This document shows positions 7,681-16,013 of a DNA stretch of 50,849 nucleotides, one piece after another. The notes under the pieces were generated by a model. It saw nothing but the letters and a program-made list of their open reading frames with translations, ran no database searches and was not told the origin of the DNA. A program made the position numbers and the translations under genes. Position 1 is the first letter of the stretch, and each line of letters starts with the position of its first letter. Origin of the DNA: Candidatus Gemmiger faecigallinarum (lineage in GTDB: Bacteria; Bacillota; Clostridia; Oscillospirales; Ruminococcaceae); NCBI GenBank assembly GCA_019120395.1, contig DWVD01000040.1:1-50849 (forward strand), given 5' to 3'.

Positions 7681-9126
7681 TTATTCGTGCCGGATGGCTT
7701 CCAGCGCGCTGATCTTGACGGCGCGGTTGGCGGGCAGGATGCCGGCCACCAGGCCGATGACGGTGGCAAAGGTCAGCGCAAGCAGCACCAGCCACGGCGG
7801 CACCACCGATACGGCGGACCCGCCGCCCATATAGTAGCCGCCCAGGCTGCTGAGCACGCCGGACAGGTCGCCGCCGCTGCCGAACAGCGACAGGATCATG
7901 GAAAGGTTATTGAGCACAAAGCTGACCGCCAGGCTGACCAGCACCCCCACAATGCCGCCGATCAGGCCGATAAAGCCCGACTCGATCAAAAACATCGTGC
8001 GGATCTTGCCCAGGGCGCAGCCCAGCACCTTCATGACGCCGATCTCGCGGGTGCGCTCGTAGATGGCCATGGTCATGGTGTTGATGATGTTCAGCGCCGC
8101 CACCAGCAGGCTGAACGCCGCCAGGCAGCCCAGGATCATCATCAGCTGGGCCACCTGCTGCTGCATGGCGTCCCGCTGCTGGGTCATCGAGTAGGTGGAG
8201 AATCCCAGATCCTGGATGGCCTTGTCCACATCCTCCACATTTTCCATGTCGTCCACCTTGACGTAGACGGTGTCGTAGGTGTTGGTACTGCTGACGCCGG
8301 AATCGCTGCCGGCCAGGTCCTTGTACTCCTCCATCAGCATCTTCATGTCTTCAATGCGCATGATAAAGCTGCTTTGGGTCCACCAGCCCTTGGAGGTGTC
8401 GGGGTTGATGCTGCCCACCACCTTCAGCTTCCAGCTTTGTTCCTTGGGGTTCTCGGTGTCGCCGTTGGACAGCGTCAGGGTCATGTCATCCTTCAGCACG
8501 TCCACAAAAGGCGGCAGCAGGTTGCCCATGGCGTCGGTCTGGCCGTAGTAGCGGTAACGGTTTTGGGAGCGGTAGCTCTTGCGGGTATCCTCAAAGTTGT
8601 AGCCGGTCTGCTCGCAGACCAGCACCGGGATCACGTCCCGGCCATAGCTGCCGTCAGCCAGCCAGCTGCCGCTGGCCAGCGTAAAGCCCATGGCCTCCAT
8701 CGCGTCGGAGTAAACGCCCACCACATTGCCCACGCTGGCGGAATAACGGCCGCTGCTGCCGGTGGTGATGGTGCCGTTCAGGCTGTAACCCTGGTAGAAG
8801 GGGGTGGCGGTGACCACATGGTCCATCTGGCGGAAGCTCTGGATCATATCGTCGTTGAGCACCGCCCGCTCGTCGCTGGAACCGCCCACCGTGGTGCCGC
8901 CGATGGACACCGCGTAGCCGCTGCCGCCGCCGTAGACCTCGATCTGGGTCAAGTCGCCCCAGCTGGCCAGCATTTCCTCGTTGGCCTGGTTCATGGCCAG
9001 GCCGAAACTGATCATGACGATGATCAGGCAGGTGCCCACCGCCACGCCGATGACGGTCAGCGCCGTGCGGCCTTTGCGCCGGGCCAGGTTTCTGGCCGAC
9101 AGCGCAAACAGATCAAAGATCTTCAT
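7681..9126 (-). CDS. FtsX/MacB-type ABC transporter permease
   Basis: The 481-residue protein has one N-terminal membrane helix (about residues 18-45), a large extracellular MacB-PCD-like region and three C-terminal helices forming the FtsX domain (about 340-470), with EREIGVMKVLG-like text before the second (RTREIGVMKVLGCALGKI). It pairs with the ATPase at 10505-11350. ATG 9126 overlaps the end of the upstream gene by 14 bases and has GGAGGACGGAG as ribosome-binding site. MacB-type systems work by transmembrane mechanotransmission rather than by moving substrate through the helices. Confidence 0.9.
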   Translation of the reverse strand: MKIFDLFALSARNLARRKGRTALTVIGVAVGTCLIIVMISFGLAMNQANEEMLASWGDLTQIEVYGGGSGYAVSIGGTTVGGSSDERAVLNDDMIQSFRQMDHVVTATPFYQGYSLNGTITTGSSGRYSASVGNVVGVYSDAMEAMGFTLASGSWLADGSYGRDVIPVLVCEQTGYNFEDTRKSYRSQNRYRYYGQTDAMGNLLPPFVDVLKDDMTLTLSNGDTENPKEQSWKLKVVGSINPDTSKGWWTQSSFIMRIEDMKMLMEEYKDLAGSDSGVSSTNTYDTVYVKVDDMENVEDVDKAIQDLGFSTYSMTQQRDAMQQQVAQLMMILGCLAAFSLLVAALNIINTMTMAIYERTREIGVMKVLGCALGKIRTMFLIESGFIGLIGGIVGVLVSLAVSFVLNNLSMILSLFGSGGDLSGVLSSLGGYYMGGGSAVSVVPPWLVLLALTFATVIGLVAGILPANRAVKISALEAIRHE

Positions 9127-10471
9127 CTCCGTCCTCCAGCATGGCCAGCGCCTTGGCCTTGCGCTTTTTGCGCACGACCACGATCACGACCGCGATCACG
9201 GCCACAACGCCCGCAGCGATCAGCACAATGCCCCACACCGGCAGGCCCTGGGGCTGTTCCGGCTCCACAAGGCCGGGGTCCATCATGGTGGGGTCGTCAT
9301 AGACGGGCATTTCCTGCACGGTGGTGGAGAAATCCTGGGTCAGGGTCTTGGTGGTGCCGTCGGCGGCCTCGTAGGTCAGGGTGATGGTGCCGGTCATTTC
9401 GCCCGCCTGCTGCGGGGTCAGGTCAAAATCGACGCTGTTCTCGGTGCCGGCATTGACGTTGCCGATGTACTGGGTCGAGACCGAGACGCCCAGGTTCTCG
9501 CCGGAGATGGAAGCCTCCAGGTTGGCCACCGGATTGCGGCCCTTGTTGACCACGTTGAGGGTGATGGAGGTGGTCTCGCCCAGGTAGATGGTATCGGACA
9601 GCTCCATGCTGGTGATCTCGAACCGGTCGGGCTGGGTGATGGGCACCGAGATGGTGCCGGTACCGGTGACGGCGGTGCCGGTCTCGGTGCCGGTGCCGGT
9701 CATGTTGACGGTGATGTTGGCCACGCCGCCGGTGTAGGCGGCGCTGGGCAGCACCGCAAAGCTGACGTTGCAGGTGGACCGGGGCGACATGCTGCCCACA
9801 TAGCTGGACAGGCTGCCGCCGGTCAGGGTGATGCCGTCAGGCAGGGTGACCGAGACGATCACGTCAGAGAGGGGTTCCTCGCCGGCGGTGGCATAGGGCG
9901 TGACGCTGAGGGTGAAGGGGCTGCCCGCCACCACGGCCTCGGTGCCGTAGCTGGACTCGCGCAGGACCAGGTTGGGGGTCTTGGGGGTTTTTTCCTGGGC
10001 AACGCACTGGCCCAGGGTGGGATTCAGCTGCTGCATCTTCATCGATGTATTTTGATAGCTCAAATTGACATCGAAGGTGTTGCCGCCGCCGTTAAAGATC
10101 ACATCACGGAACAAAAGCACATAAGAATAGTAACGTCCCGCCGAGTCCTCCGCCTCAAACAGCTGGCTGACCTCTGCTGTGCCTGTATAAGTAAAAATTG
10201 TAGAGTTGACACGGGCAATGATTTCATTTGCGGTAACATGGTACGTTGCTGCCGGATGGTCTACCACTCTCAGCACAACATTAACACGGTCGCCTTCATG
10301 CACTTCCGTCACTTCACCGCCCGCCTGCGTCGTAACCACTGCTTCGGTGACATAAACATCCCCTTGGGTGGCCGTTTCCGGTGTTGCAGCCGCAAACGCC
10401 GGCAGGGTAAACATGCCCGCCCACAGCAGCAGGGCCAGGCCGATCGATACAATACGCAGGGGCTTTTTCAC
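9113..10471 (-). CDS. Secreted, membrane-anchored CARDB-like protein of an ABC system
   Basis: This 452-residue protein has a signal peptide (KKPLRIVSIGLALLLWAG...AFA). Two or three beta-sandwich segments follow, rich in Thr/Ser/Val and similar to CARDB/COG1361 domains (for example ITSMELSDTIYLGETTSI and NVVNKGRNPVANLEA). A C-terminal membrane helix (about 412-435) and a basic tail (RKKRKAK) complete it. It would sit outside the membrane, anchored at its C-terminus. The start is GTG at 10471, after AAGGAGGA. It lies between its ATPase and permease genes in one operon and probably acts as the extracellular partner of the transporter. Its ligand is unknown. Confidence 0.8.
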   Translation of the reverse strand: MKKPLRIVSIGLALLLWAGMFTLPAFAAATPETATQGDVYVTEAVVTTQAGGEVTEVHEGDRVNVVLRVVDHPAATYHVTANEIIARVNSTIFTYTGTAEVSQLFEAEDSAGRYYSYVLLFRDVIFNGGGNTFDVNLSYQNTSMKMQQLNPTLGQCVAQEKTPKTPNLVLRESSYGTEAVVAGSPFTLSVTPYATAGEEPLSDVIVSVTLPDGITLTGGSLSSYVGSMSPRSTCNVSFAVLPSAAYTGGVANITVNMTGTGTETGTAVTGTGTISVPITQPDRFEITSMELSDTIYLGETTSITLNVVNKGRNPVANLEASISGENLGVSVSTQYIGNVNAGTENSVDFDLTPQQAGEMTGTITLTYEAADGTTKTLTQDFSTTVQEMPVYDDPTMMDPGLVEPEQPQGLPVWGIVLIAAGVVAVIAVVIVVVRKKRKAKALAMLEDGDEDL

Positions 10472-10504
10472 GGGGAGTTCCTCCTTAACGCTTTCACTTC
10501 TTGT

Positions 10505-11350
10505 TTATTGTTTTGCCGGCTCTGCGGCGGAGTGTGTGCCGTTCTCAATGGCTTTGCGGGCGGCACGGGCGGTCTCTTTCCGGGCCTTCTCGGCGGCTTC
10601 CTCGGCCTCGATGCGGGCCAGTTCCTCGGCCAGGGCGGCGCGGTTTTTCTCCTTGACTTCGTCGGGCTGCACCACGTCGCTCTGCACACGGCCGTCCAGA
10701 ATGGTGATGATCCGGTCGGCACAGGCCGCCAGCGACGGCTCGTGGGTGACCATCACAAAGGTGATCTGATCCTTTTTGGACATTTCCAGCATCCGCAAAA
10801 GCACCTGGCGGCTGGTCTTGGAGTCCAGGTTGCCGGTGGGTTCGTCGGCAAAAATGACCTTGGGCTTGCCCACAAAGGCGCGGGCGATGCCCACACGCTG
10901 CTGCTGGCCGCCGCTCATCTCGGTGGGCAGGTGGTTCATGCGGCTGGCCAGGCCCATGTTTTTCAGCTCCTGCCGGGCCAGCGCCATCCGCTGGCGGCGG
11001 CCCATGCCCTTGAACATCAGCGGCAGGGCCACGTTCTCGGCGGCGGTCATGCTGGGAAGCAGGTTGTAGCTTTGGAAAATAAAGCCCAGGTGCGCCTGCC
11101 GGAAGCTGGCCAGCTCATTCTCGGTCATGGCGCTGATCTCGTGCTTGCCGATGAACACTTTGCCTTTGGTGGGTTTCTCCAGCCCGGCCAGCTGGTTGAG
11201 CAGCGTCGACTTGCCGCTGCCGGACTGGCCGACGATGCAGCAGAATTCGCCCTTTTCCACATTGATGTTCACATCGTTCAGCGCCACGACACGCTCCTTG
11301 CCCACAGCATAGACCTTGCGCAGCCCTACGGTTCGAATGATCGGCGCCAT
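10505..11350 (-). CDS. ABC transporter ATPase, LolD/MacB family
   Basis: The 281-residue protein has Walker A (GQSGSGKST), Q-loop (FIFQSYNLLP), signature MSGGQQQRVGIARA, Walker B (VIFADEPTG) and the switch histidine (VTHEP). After residue 225 it carries a ~55-residue Ala/Glu/Lys/Arg-rich tail, probably a charged coiled helix, that is unusual for the family. ATG 11350 follows AAAGGAGG. The next gene starts 33 bases downstream. It is the first gene of the three-gene operon. Confidence 0.92.
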   Translation of the reverse strand: MAPIIRTVGLRKVYAVGKERVVALNDVNINVEKGEFCCIVGQSGSGKSTLLNQLAGLEKPTKGKVFIGKHEISAMTENELASFRQAHLGFIFQSYNLLPSMTAAENVALPLMFKGMGRRQRMALARQELKNMGLASRMNHLPTEMSGGQQQRVGIARAFVGKPKVIFADEPTGNLDSKTSRQVLLRMLEMSKKDQITFVMVTHEPSLAACADRIITILDGRVQSDVVQPDEVKEKNRAALAEELARIEAEEAAEKARKETARAARKAIENGTHSAAEPAKQ

Positions 11351-11410
11351 CCGCCGCCCTCCTTTGCCGCCCTGGGGCCGGATCGGCGTAACAGGGCGAG
11401 ATTTGGCTTT

Positions 11411-11416
11411 ATCATA
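11411..11416 (-). promoter_or_regulatory. Probable -10 of the ABC operon
   Basis: Minus-strand TGGTATGAT is an extended -10. No good -35 is visible, so confidence is limited. It is divergent from the promoter at 11503-11531. Confidence 0.4.
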
Positions 11417-11502
11417 CCATACGCCGCGTACAATAGGAAGAGCACAGGATGTAAATTTTGTCGTCCGGGGCGAAAACAGCGGGCAAAACGCAAATTTTTC
11501 AC

Positions 11503-11531
11503 GTGACAGGCCCCTGCGGGTATGGTATACT
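11503..11531 (+). promoter_or_regulatory. Promoter of the secreted-protein gene
   Basis: GTGACA (11503-11508), a 17-base spacer and TATACT (11526-11531), with a TGG extension before the -10. Confidence 0.7.
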
Positions 11532-11549
11532 AGGATGTATCTGCTGCAG

Positions 11550-11573
11550 GCCGCCCTTTCGGGCGGCAGTTTT
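11550..11573 (+). promoter_or_regulatory. Small terminator-like hairpin in the leader
   Basis: GCCGCCC-TTTC-GGGCGGC followed by AGTTTT lies about 15 bases after the expected transcription start and 49 bases before the gene. It could be a weak attenuator or simply a 5' stabilising hairpin. Confidence 0.35.
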
Positions 11574-11621
11574 GCGGCCGTTTCCGTTCCGACCCGAGTT
11601 TCCGGAGGTGTCTGGCAAACC

Positions 11622-12791
11622 ATGAAAAAATGCCGTCTGCCCGGTCTGCTGGCAGTGTTTGCGCTGCTGGCGGCCTTTATCACGCTGCCCGCCCATGCCG
11701 AAAGCTACGATACCGTGCTGAGCCGGCTGTCCAGCCTGCAGTCGCTGGCGGAAACGTACATCGCGGATACCGGTTCCAACGCCGACCCCATCGAGATGGC
11801 GCTCTCCTACACCCGCACCGGCGAGTACAATTCGGACATCTGGACCATCACGGCAGGCGCGCGCGACCCCGGGTTCGAGGATTATGTGGCCGTCGAGGCG
11901 CCCGAGCTGACCGCCTTGCAGGACGCCGGCGTGGTGGAAACGCCCGCCGGCAGCGTGGACTTTGCCCACCTGCTGGCCTCCATCAACCTGGTCTACCGCG
12001 GGCTGCCCATCGCCGGCAGCTGGGGCGGCGACTGCATGGAGCTGGCCCAGCAGTACGCCGGGCAGGCCTCCGACGCCGACGGCTACACCGCGCTGATGCA
12101 GGGCAGCTTTGAAAGCGACGCTTCCATGTTCGGCGCCGACGACCTGCGCGCCGACCTGGACGCTATCAACATCGGCGCGCAGCTGTCCGGCGGCGGCAGC
12201 ATCGCCGACGCCATCCAGACCTATTACACTGATCTTTCCGACTATGACCGGGTCTACCGGTTTATCGCCCTCAGCTTCGGCGACGTGGACACCTCGGACA
12301 CCGCGGCTTTCCGCCAGACCGTGTACGAGACCATGTCCCAGGACGTGGGCATGCAGCTGCTTTTGTACATCAACGGCATGATGAGCATTTCCAGCGGCTG
12401 GACGGTGGAAGCCTCCGCCGCCCCGGCGCTGCAGGGCGCCTGCAACGTTTTTGCCGATTATTTGGCCGGGGCCGTGGGCGGCGAGCGCGTCCGCAGCGAT
12501 TCCGACACCCGCATGGTGACCATGGCGGTGCAGGCGCTGTCCGAAGCGCTGGCCGCCATGGGGGACCAGGACGCCGCCAGCGCGGCGCTGGACTCCAACG
12601 GCGGGGGCGACGCCTCGTCCAGCAGCGGCAGCGCGGGCAGCGGCAGCGTGTCGCAGGTTTTCAGCGGCGCGGCCAGCTCCATCCAAAGCGGCTTTGACCT
12701 GCAGGTGTTCGAGACCATCCTGCTGATCGTGGGCGCAGCGGCGCTGATGCTGCTGATCATCAGCATCGTCATGCTGGTCCGCCGCCGGTAA
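11622..12791 (+). CDS. Secreted, C-terminally anchored protein of unknown function
   Basis: The 389-residue product has a signal peptide (KKCRLPGLLAVFALLAAF...AHA). A mostly helical acidic extracellular region of about 320 residues follows, then a Gly/Ser linker (SSSSGSAGSGSVS). A membrane helix near residues 362-385 and a short RRR tail end the protein. ATG 11622 follows CCGGAGG. I recognise no catalytic motif. A WGGDCMELA stretch with a single Cys stands out. It is divergent from the three-gene ABC operon, whose middle protein has the same signal peptide plus C-terminal anchor plan, so the two may share a cell-envelope role. Confidence 0.75.
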   Translation: MKKCRLPGLLAVFALLAAFITLPAHAESYDTVLSRLSSLQSLAETYIADTGSNADPIEMALSYTRTGEYNSDIWTITAGARDPGFEDYVAVEAPELTALQDAGVVETPAGSVDFAHLLASINLVYRGLPIAGSWGGDCMELAQQYAGQASDADGYTALMQGSFESDASMFGADDLRADLDAINIGAQLSGGGSIADAIQTYYTDLSDYDRVYRFIALSFGDVDTSDTAAFRQTVYETMSQDVGMQLLLYINGMMSISSGWTVEASAAPALQGACNVFADYLAGAVGGERVRSDSDTRMVTMAVQALSEALAAMGDQDAASAALDSNGGGDASSSSGSAGSGSVSQVFSGAASSIQSGFDLQVFETILLIVGAAALMLLIISIVMLVRRR

Positions 12792-12807
12792 CTCCTTCGT
12801 TTCGATC

Positions 12808-12838
12808 AAGCCCGCCCGGGGGACCGGGCGGGCTTTTT
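12808..12838. terminator. Bidirectional terminator
   Basis: AAGCCCGCCCGG pairs with CCGGGCGGGCTT and is followed by TTTTTT on plus. It separates the secreted-protein gene from the convergent histidine kinase. Confidence 0.85.
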
Positions 12839-12859
12839 TGCCGGGATGCGGGCTTTCCC

Positions 12860-13858
12860 TTACACCACCGTTTTGGGCAGCGTCAGCACAAAGCGCGCGC
12901 CGCGGCCGGTGTTGGATGCCGCGATCCGCCCGCCCTGGGCCTGCACGATGCCCTGCGCCAGCGCCAGCCCGATGCCCGCGCTGTCCGGCCCGGCGTTTTT
13001 GCCCCGGTAGAACCGCTCAAACAGGTGGGGCAGGTCCTCCGGGTCGACGCCCCCGCCGGTGTCCTCCACCACGATGCGGCAGGCCAGCGGATCGTCGGCG
13101 GCGGTCACGGTCAGCGTGCCGCCCCGGGGCATCTGCTCCACGCAGTTTTTGCAGACGTTCTGCAGCGCCTGCACCGTCCAGGCGCCGTCCCCCTGCCACG
13201 CCGCGCCCGGCGGGCAGCTGCAGCGGCAGCCGACGTTCTGCAGCTCCATCTGCACCTGCAGCGGTTCCAGCGCCCGGCGGACCAGCTCCTCCAGCCGTAC
13301 CGGCTCCTTCTGGAACGTCACCGCGCCCGCGTCCAGGCGGGACAGTTTGAGCAGCGCCCCCACCAGCCACTGGACGCGCCCCAGCTGGGCCGACAGCCGC
13401 CCGGTGAACTCGCTGCGGCGGTCGGGCGGCAGCACCGGGTCGGCCAGCAGGTCGGTCATCACCAGCGCGCTGGTCAGCGGCGTTTTGAGCTGGTGGCTGA
13501 TGTCCCCCAGCGCCGTGGCCAGGAACCCCCGATCCTGCCGGAGCTGGTCGGCCTGCTGCTGCAGCGTCACCGTGATCTTGTACAGGTCGTTTTTCAAAAG
13601 GCTCAGTTCGCCCTCGGTATTGTCGCGGATGTCCAGCGCCCTGCCGCCGCCGTAAACGCCGGACAGATACTCGGCCAGCCGTGCGATCTGCCGGTAGCGC
13701 CAGGCGGTGAATACCGCGTACCCGGCGCAAAGCACGGCGCAAAGCGCGGCGGCCACCGCGCCGGCCGCCGGCGACACCGCAAAAGCGGCGGCGCAGCCCG
13801 CCGCGCTGACAGCCAGGCAAAACAAAGCAAACAGGCGGATCTCCCGGTTGCGCAGCAT
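12860..13858 (-). CDS. Sensor histidine kinase with a very short extracellular loop
   Basis: The 332-residue protein has two N-terminal membrane helices (about 8-28 and 33-53) joined by only a few residues, then the HisKA box DISHQLKTPL (His122). HATPase follows with LQNVCKNCVEQ (N box), VEDTGGGVDPEDLPHLFERFYRGKN (G1/F) and SAGIGLALAQ (G2). The almost absent sensing loop is typical of intramembrane-sensing kinases such as BceS, which read the state of a partner ABC transporter. ATG 13858 is 3 bases after the response-regulator stop codon. A MacB-like ABC operon lies 2.1 kb away. Confidence 0.9.
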   Translation of the reverse strand: MLRNREIRLFALFCLAVSAAGCAAAFAVSPAAGAVAAALCAVLCAGYAVFTAWRYRQIARLAEYLSGVYGGGRALDIRDNTEGELSLLKNDLYKITVTLQQQADQLRQDRGFLATALGDISHQLKTPLTSALVMTDLLADPVLPPDRRSEFTGRLSAQLGRVQWLVGALLKLSRLDAGAVTFQKEPVRLEELVRRALEPLQVQMELQNVGCRCSCPPGAAWQGDGAWTVQALQNVCKNCVEQMPRGGTLTVTAADDPLACRIVVEDTGGGVDPEDLPHLFERFYRGKNAGPDSAGIGLALAQGIVQAQGGRIAASNTGRGARFVLTLPKTVV

Positions 13859-13861
13859 CTT

Positions 13862-14533
13862 TTACACCTCCAGCCGGTACCCCAGGCCGCGCACCGTGGC
13901 GATCAGCGCCGGGCCGTCCGGCGTCTCCAGCTTGGCGCGCAGCCGTTTGATGTATACGGTCAGCGTATTGTCGTTGACAAAGCTGCCGCCCTCGTCGAAC
14001 ACGCCGCCCAGCAGCTGGCTGCGGCTCAGGACCTGGCCCGGATGGGCCAGGAACACCAGCAGCAGCCGGTATTCCAGCGCCGACAGCGCCACCGGCTCCC
14101 CGCCGCGGGTGACCTCGGCCTTTTTCAGGTCGACGCGCACCCCGCCCGGCAGCACGGTCGCCGTCGCCCCTGCGCGGCGGCGCAGCACGGCGCGGATGCG
14201 GCTCTGCAGCTCCCGGATGCGGAAAGGCTTGGTCACGTAGTCGTCGGCTCCCATGTCCAGGCCCATCACGGTGTTCAGCTCGTCGTCCCGAGCAGTCAGA
14301 AAGATCACCGGAACGTCGCCCGCCCGCCGGGCCGCCCGGCAGACCTCAAAGCCGCTGCCGTCGGGCAGGCCCAGGTCCAACAGCAGCAGGCCGAAGGGCG
14401 GCTGTTCCCGCAGCGCCCGCAGGCCCTCGGCCGCGGTGGCCGCCGCCGTCAGGCAGTACCCCTCCTGCTCCAGCGCATAGCGCAGCCCCTGCGCGATGGT
14501 ATCGTCGTCCTCCACAAGCAGGACCCGTATCAT
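13862..14533 (-). CDS. OmpR/PhoB-family response regulator
   Basis: The 223-residue protein has a receiver domain (acidic pair in VLLVEDDD, phospho-Asp53 in LLLLDLGLPDG, FLTARDD threonine, VTKPF lysine). A winged helix follows (ALSALEYRLLLVFLAHPGQVLSRSQLLGGV and NTLTVYIKRLRAKLE, VRGLGYRLE). ATG 14533 follows AAGGGGG. It forms an operon with the kinase at 12860-13858. The TGTCACC boxes at 15934-15963 are a plausible target (inference). Confidence 0.93.
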   Translation of the reverse strand: MIRVLLVEDDDTIAQGLRYALEQEGYCLTAAATAAEGLRALREQPPFGLLLLDLGLPDGSGFEVCRAARRAGDVPVIFLTARDDELNTVMGLDMGADDYVTKPFRIRELQSRIRAVLRRRAGATATVLPGGVRVDLKKAEVTRGGEPVALSALEYRLLLVFLAHPGQVLSRSQLLGGVFDEGGSFVNDNTLTVYIKRLRAKLETPDGPALIATVRGLGYRLEV

Positions 14534-14621
14534 GGCAACGCCCCCTTTTTGCGCCGTACCGCGCCGCCCCGGCAAAACTGCCGCAGCAGCGGCGCTTTTT
14601 TGTGCCGAACTTTACGGTAAC

Positions 14622-14650
14622 TTGCATTTTTTTGTATTTTGATTTATTAT
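14622..14650 (+). promoter_or_regulatory. Promoter of mgsA
   Basis: TTGCAT (14622-14627), a 17-base T-rich spacer and TATTAT (14645-14650). Confidence 0.7.
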
Positions 14651-14723
14651 GGTTCTATTCAAGCGTGCCCGGCAGCCCGCCCCAGCTGGCCCTGCGTGCC
14701 GGGAGAAAGTGAGTCTGCCCTGA

Positions 14724-15128
14724 ATGAGGATTGCCCTGATTGCCCATGATTCCCGCAAAGAGCTGATGGCACAGTTCTGCACCGCCTATGTCCGTATCCT
14801 TTCCCAGAACGAGCTGGTGGCCACCGGCGTCACCGGCAAGATCGTGCGCGAAGCCTGCGGGCTGGAAGTGCGCTGCCTGTATCCCGGCCGCAGCGGCGGC
14901 GCAGAACAGCTTGCTTCGATGATCGCCTACGGCGAGGTGGACATGCTGCTGTTTTTCCGCGACCCGGTCAACGCCAAGCCCGGCGAGCCCAACGATGTGA
15001 CGCTGCTGCGGGTGTGCGACATGCACACCATCCCGGTGGCCACCAACATCGCCACCGCCGAGGTGCTGATCCACGGCCTGGAGCGCGGCGACCTTGCCTG
15101 GCTGGAACTGCAGCGCGGCCGCCGTTAA
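14724..15128 (+). CDS. mgsA: Methylglyoxal synthase with an altered active-site loop
   Basis: The 134-residue protein matches MgsA along its length: IALIAHDSRKELM at the N-terminus (His8, Asp9, Lys12), ATGVTGKIV, EVDMLLFFRDPVNAKP and the C-terminal IPVATNIATAEVLI. MgsA turns dihydroxyacetone phosphate into methylglyoxal plus phosphate, a bypass that relieves sugar-phosphate build-up. The usual GGDQQ loop, which holds the catalytic Asp (Asp71 in E. coli), reads GGAEQ here (Ala60-Glu61). Either Glu61 takes over or activity is reduced. The ribosome-binding site is weak (AAGTGAG). Confidence 0.88.
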   Translation: MRIALIAHDSRKELMAQFCTAYVRILSQNELVATGVTGKIVREACGLEVRCLYPGRSGGAEQLASMIAYGEVDMLLFFRDPVNAKPGEPNDVTLLRVCDMHTIPVATNIATAEVLIHGLERGDLAWLELQRGRR

Positions 15129-15199
15129 GGCTGCGCCCGGCGTCGGGCGGCGCCTTGACGCGGCGGAAGCTCTGCGCGCCCCATCTGAACGGAAACAGG

Positions 15200-15248
15200 C
15201 CCCGCGGGGCCGGCCTTGCGCCGGACCCTGCGGGGCGCTGTTGTTTTT
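15200..15248 (+). terminator. Probable terminator after mgsA
   Basis: CCCCGC/GCGGGG arms with inner CCGG/CCGG pairing are followed by TTGTTTTT. It lies between mgsA and the convergent DJ-1 gene. Confidence 0.55.
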
Positions 15249-15269
15249 GCGGGACGTCCGGACGCCGTT

Positions 15270-15821
15270 TCAGTAAGGGTAGACGATGGCCTGGCGCACC
15301 CGGTCGCTGGCTTCCTGCCCGGCCAGCTGGGCGGCCAGCTCCAGCGCAAAGGGGATCGCCGCCCCCAGCGCGCGGCCGGTGGTGATGTTGCCATCCACCG
15401 TTACCTCGCTGCCGGTGCAGACGGCGCCGGGCATCTTGTCGTCCATGCCGGGGTATACGGTGGCCTGCCTGCCGCCCAGCAGGCCGAACTCCGCCAGTAC
15501 GGTGGGGCCGGCGCAGATGGCGGCCACCACCTTGCCCGCGCCGGCGCAGGCAGCCGCCACGCGGCGCACGTCGGCGTCGGCGGCCAAATTGTTCACGCCC
15601 GGGATGCCGCCAGGCAGGATGCAGGCGTCATAGTCGTCAGGGTCAATGTCGGCGGCCATGGCGTCGGCCACCACCTGCACCCGGTGGGACGAGGTGACGG
15701 TCCGGTCGCCCCCCACCGCCGCGATGGTCACTTCAACGCCGGCGCGGCGCAGAATATCGACGGTCAACAGGCCCTCGCACTCTTCCAGGCCGGGGGCGAA
15801 AAAAATCACTGCTTTGGACAT
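15270..15821 (-). CDS. DJ-1/PfpI family protein
   Basis: The 183-residue protein has the DJ-1 fold motifs: KAVIFFAPGLEECE with the conserved Glu near residue 14, ILPGG at about 68-72, and the nucleophile elbow AAICAGP with Cys103. This close DJ-1/YajL-like group (not the longer PfpI proteases) is linked to oxidative or carbonyl stress and protein repair. ATG 15821 follows GGGAGG. Its location next to methylglyoxal synthase is notable because some DJ-1 proteins are reported to act on methylglyoxal or its adducts. That link here is inference. Confidence 0.88.
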   Translation of the reverse strand: MSKAVIFFAPGLEECEGLLTVDILRRAGVEVTIAAVGGDRTVTSSHRVQVVADAMAADIDPDDYDACILPGGIPGVNNLAADADVRRVAAACAGAGKVVAAICAGPTVLAEFGLLGGRQATVYPGMDDKMPGAVCTGSEVTVDGNITTGRALGAAIPFALELAAQLAGQEASDRVRQAIVYPY

Positions 15822-15923
15822 GGCAAAAACCTCCCTGTGGCTGCTGTATCGGGGCCGGCTCCGCGCGGGCCCCGGTTTTATTGTACCGCAGAACCGGGCG
15901 TTTGGCAATGGAGCGCGGCCCGG

Positions 15924-15963
15924 GTGACAAAACTGTCACCTGCCCTGTCACCGGGCAGTCACC
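15924..15963 (+). promoter_or_regulatory. TGTCACC boxes upstream of the ABC operon
   Basis: GTGACA-AAAC-TGTCAC (15924-15939) is an inverted repeat. TGTCACC recurs at 15934 and 15946, and AGTCACC at 15957, a spacing of 11-12 bases, one helical turn. A likely -10, TACAAT, follows at 15973-15978. This is the arrangement expected for an OmpR-type activator binding just upstream of the promoter. Confidence 0.6.
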
Positions 15964-16013
15964 CGCCGCTGCTACAATGGGTCTGCAACATCCAAAAGGA
16001 GGGACCTTCCCCT

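Noticed and set aside
6655..9384. Very long open frame on the plus strand opposite the HAD and ABC genes
   Set aside because: It is an antisense shadow of high-GC genes: low-complexity His/Gln/Arg/Ala text, no family motif, while the minus strand carries clear domains and ribosome-binding sites.
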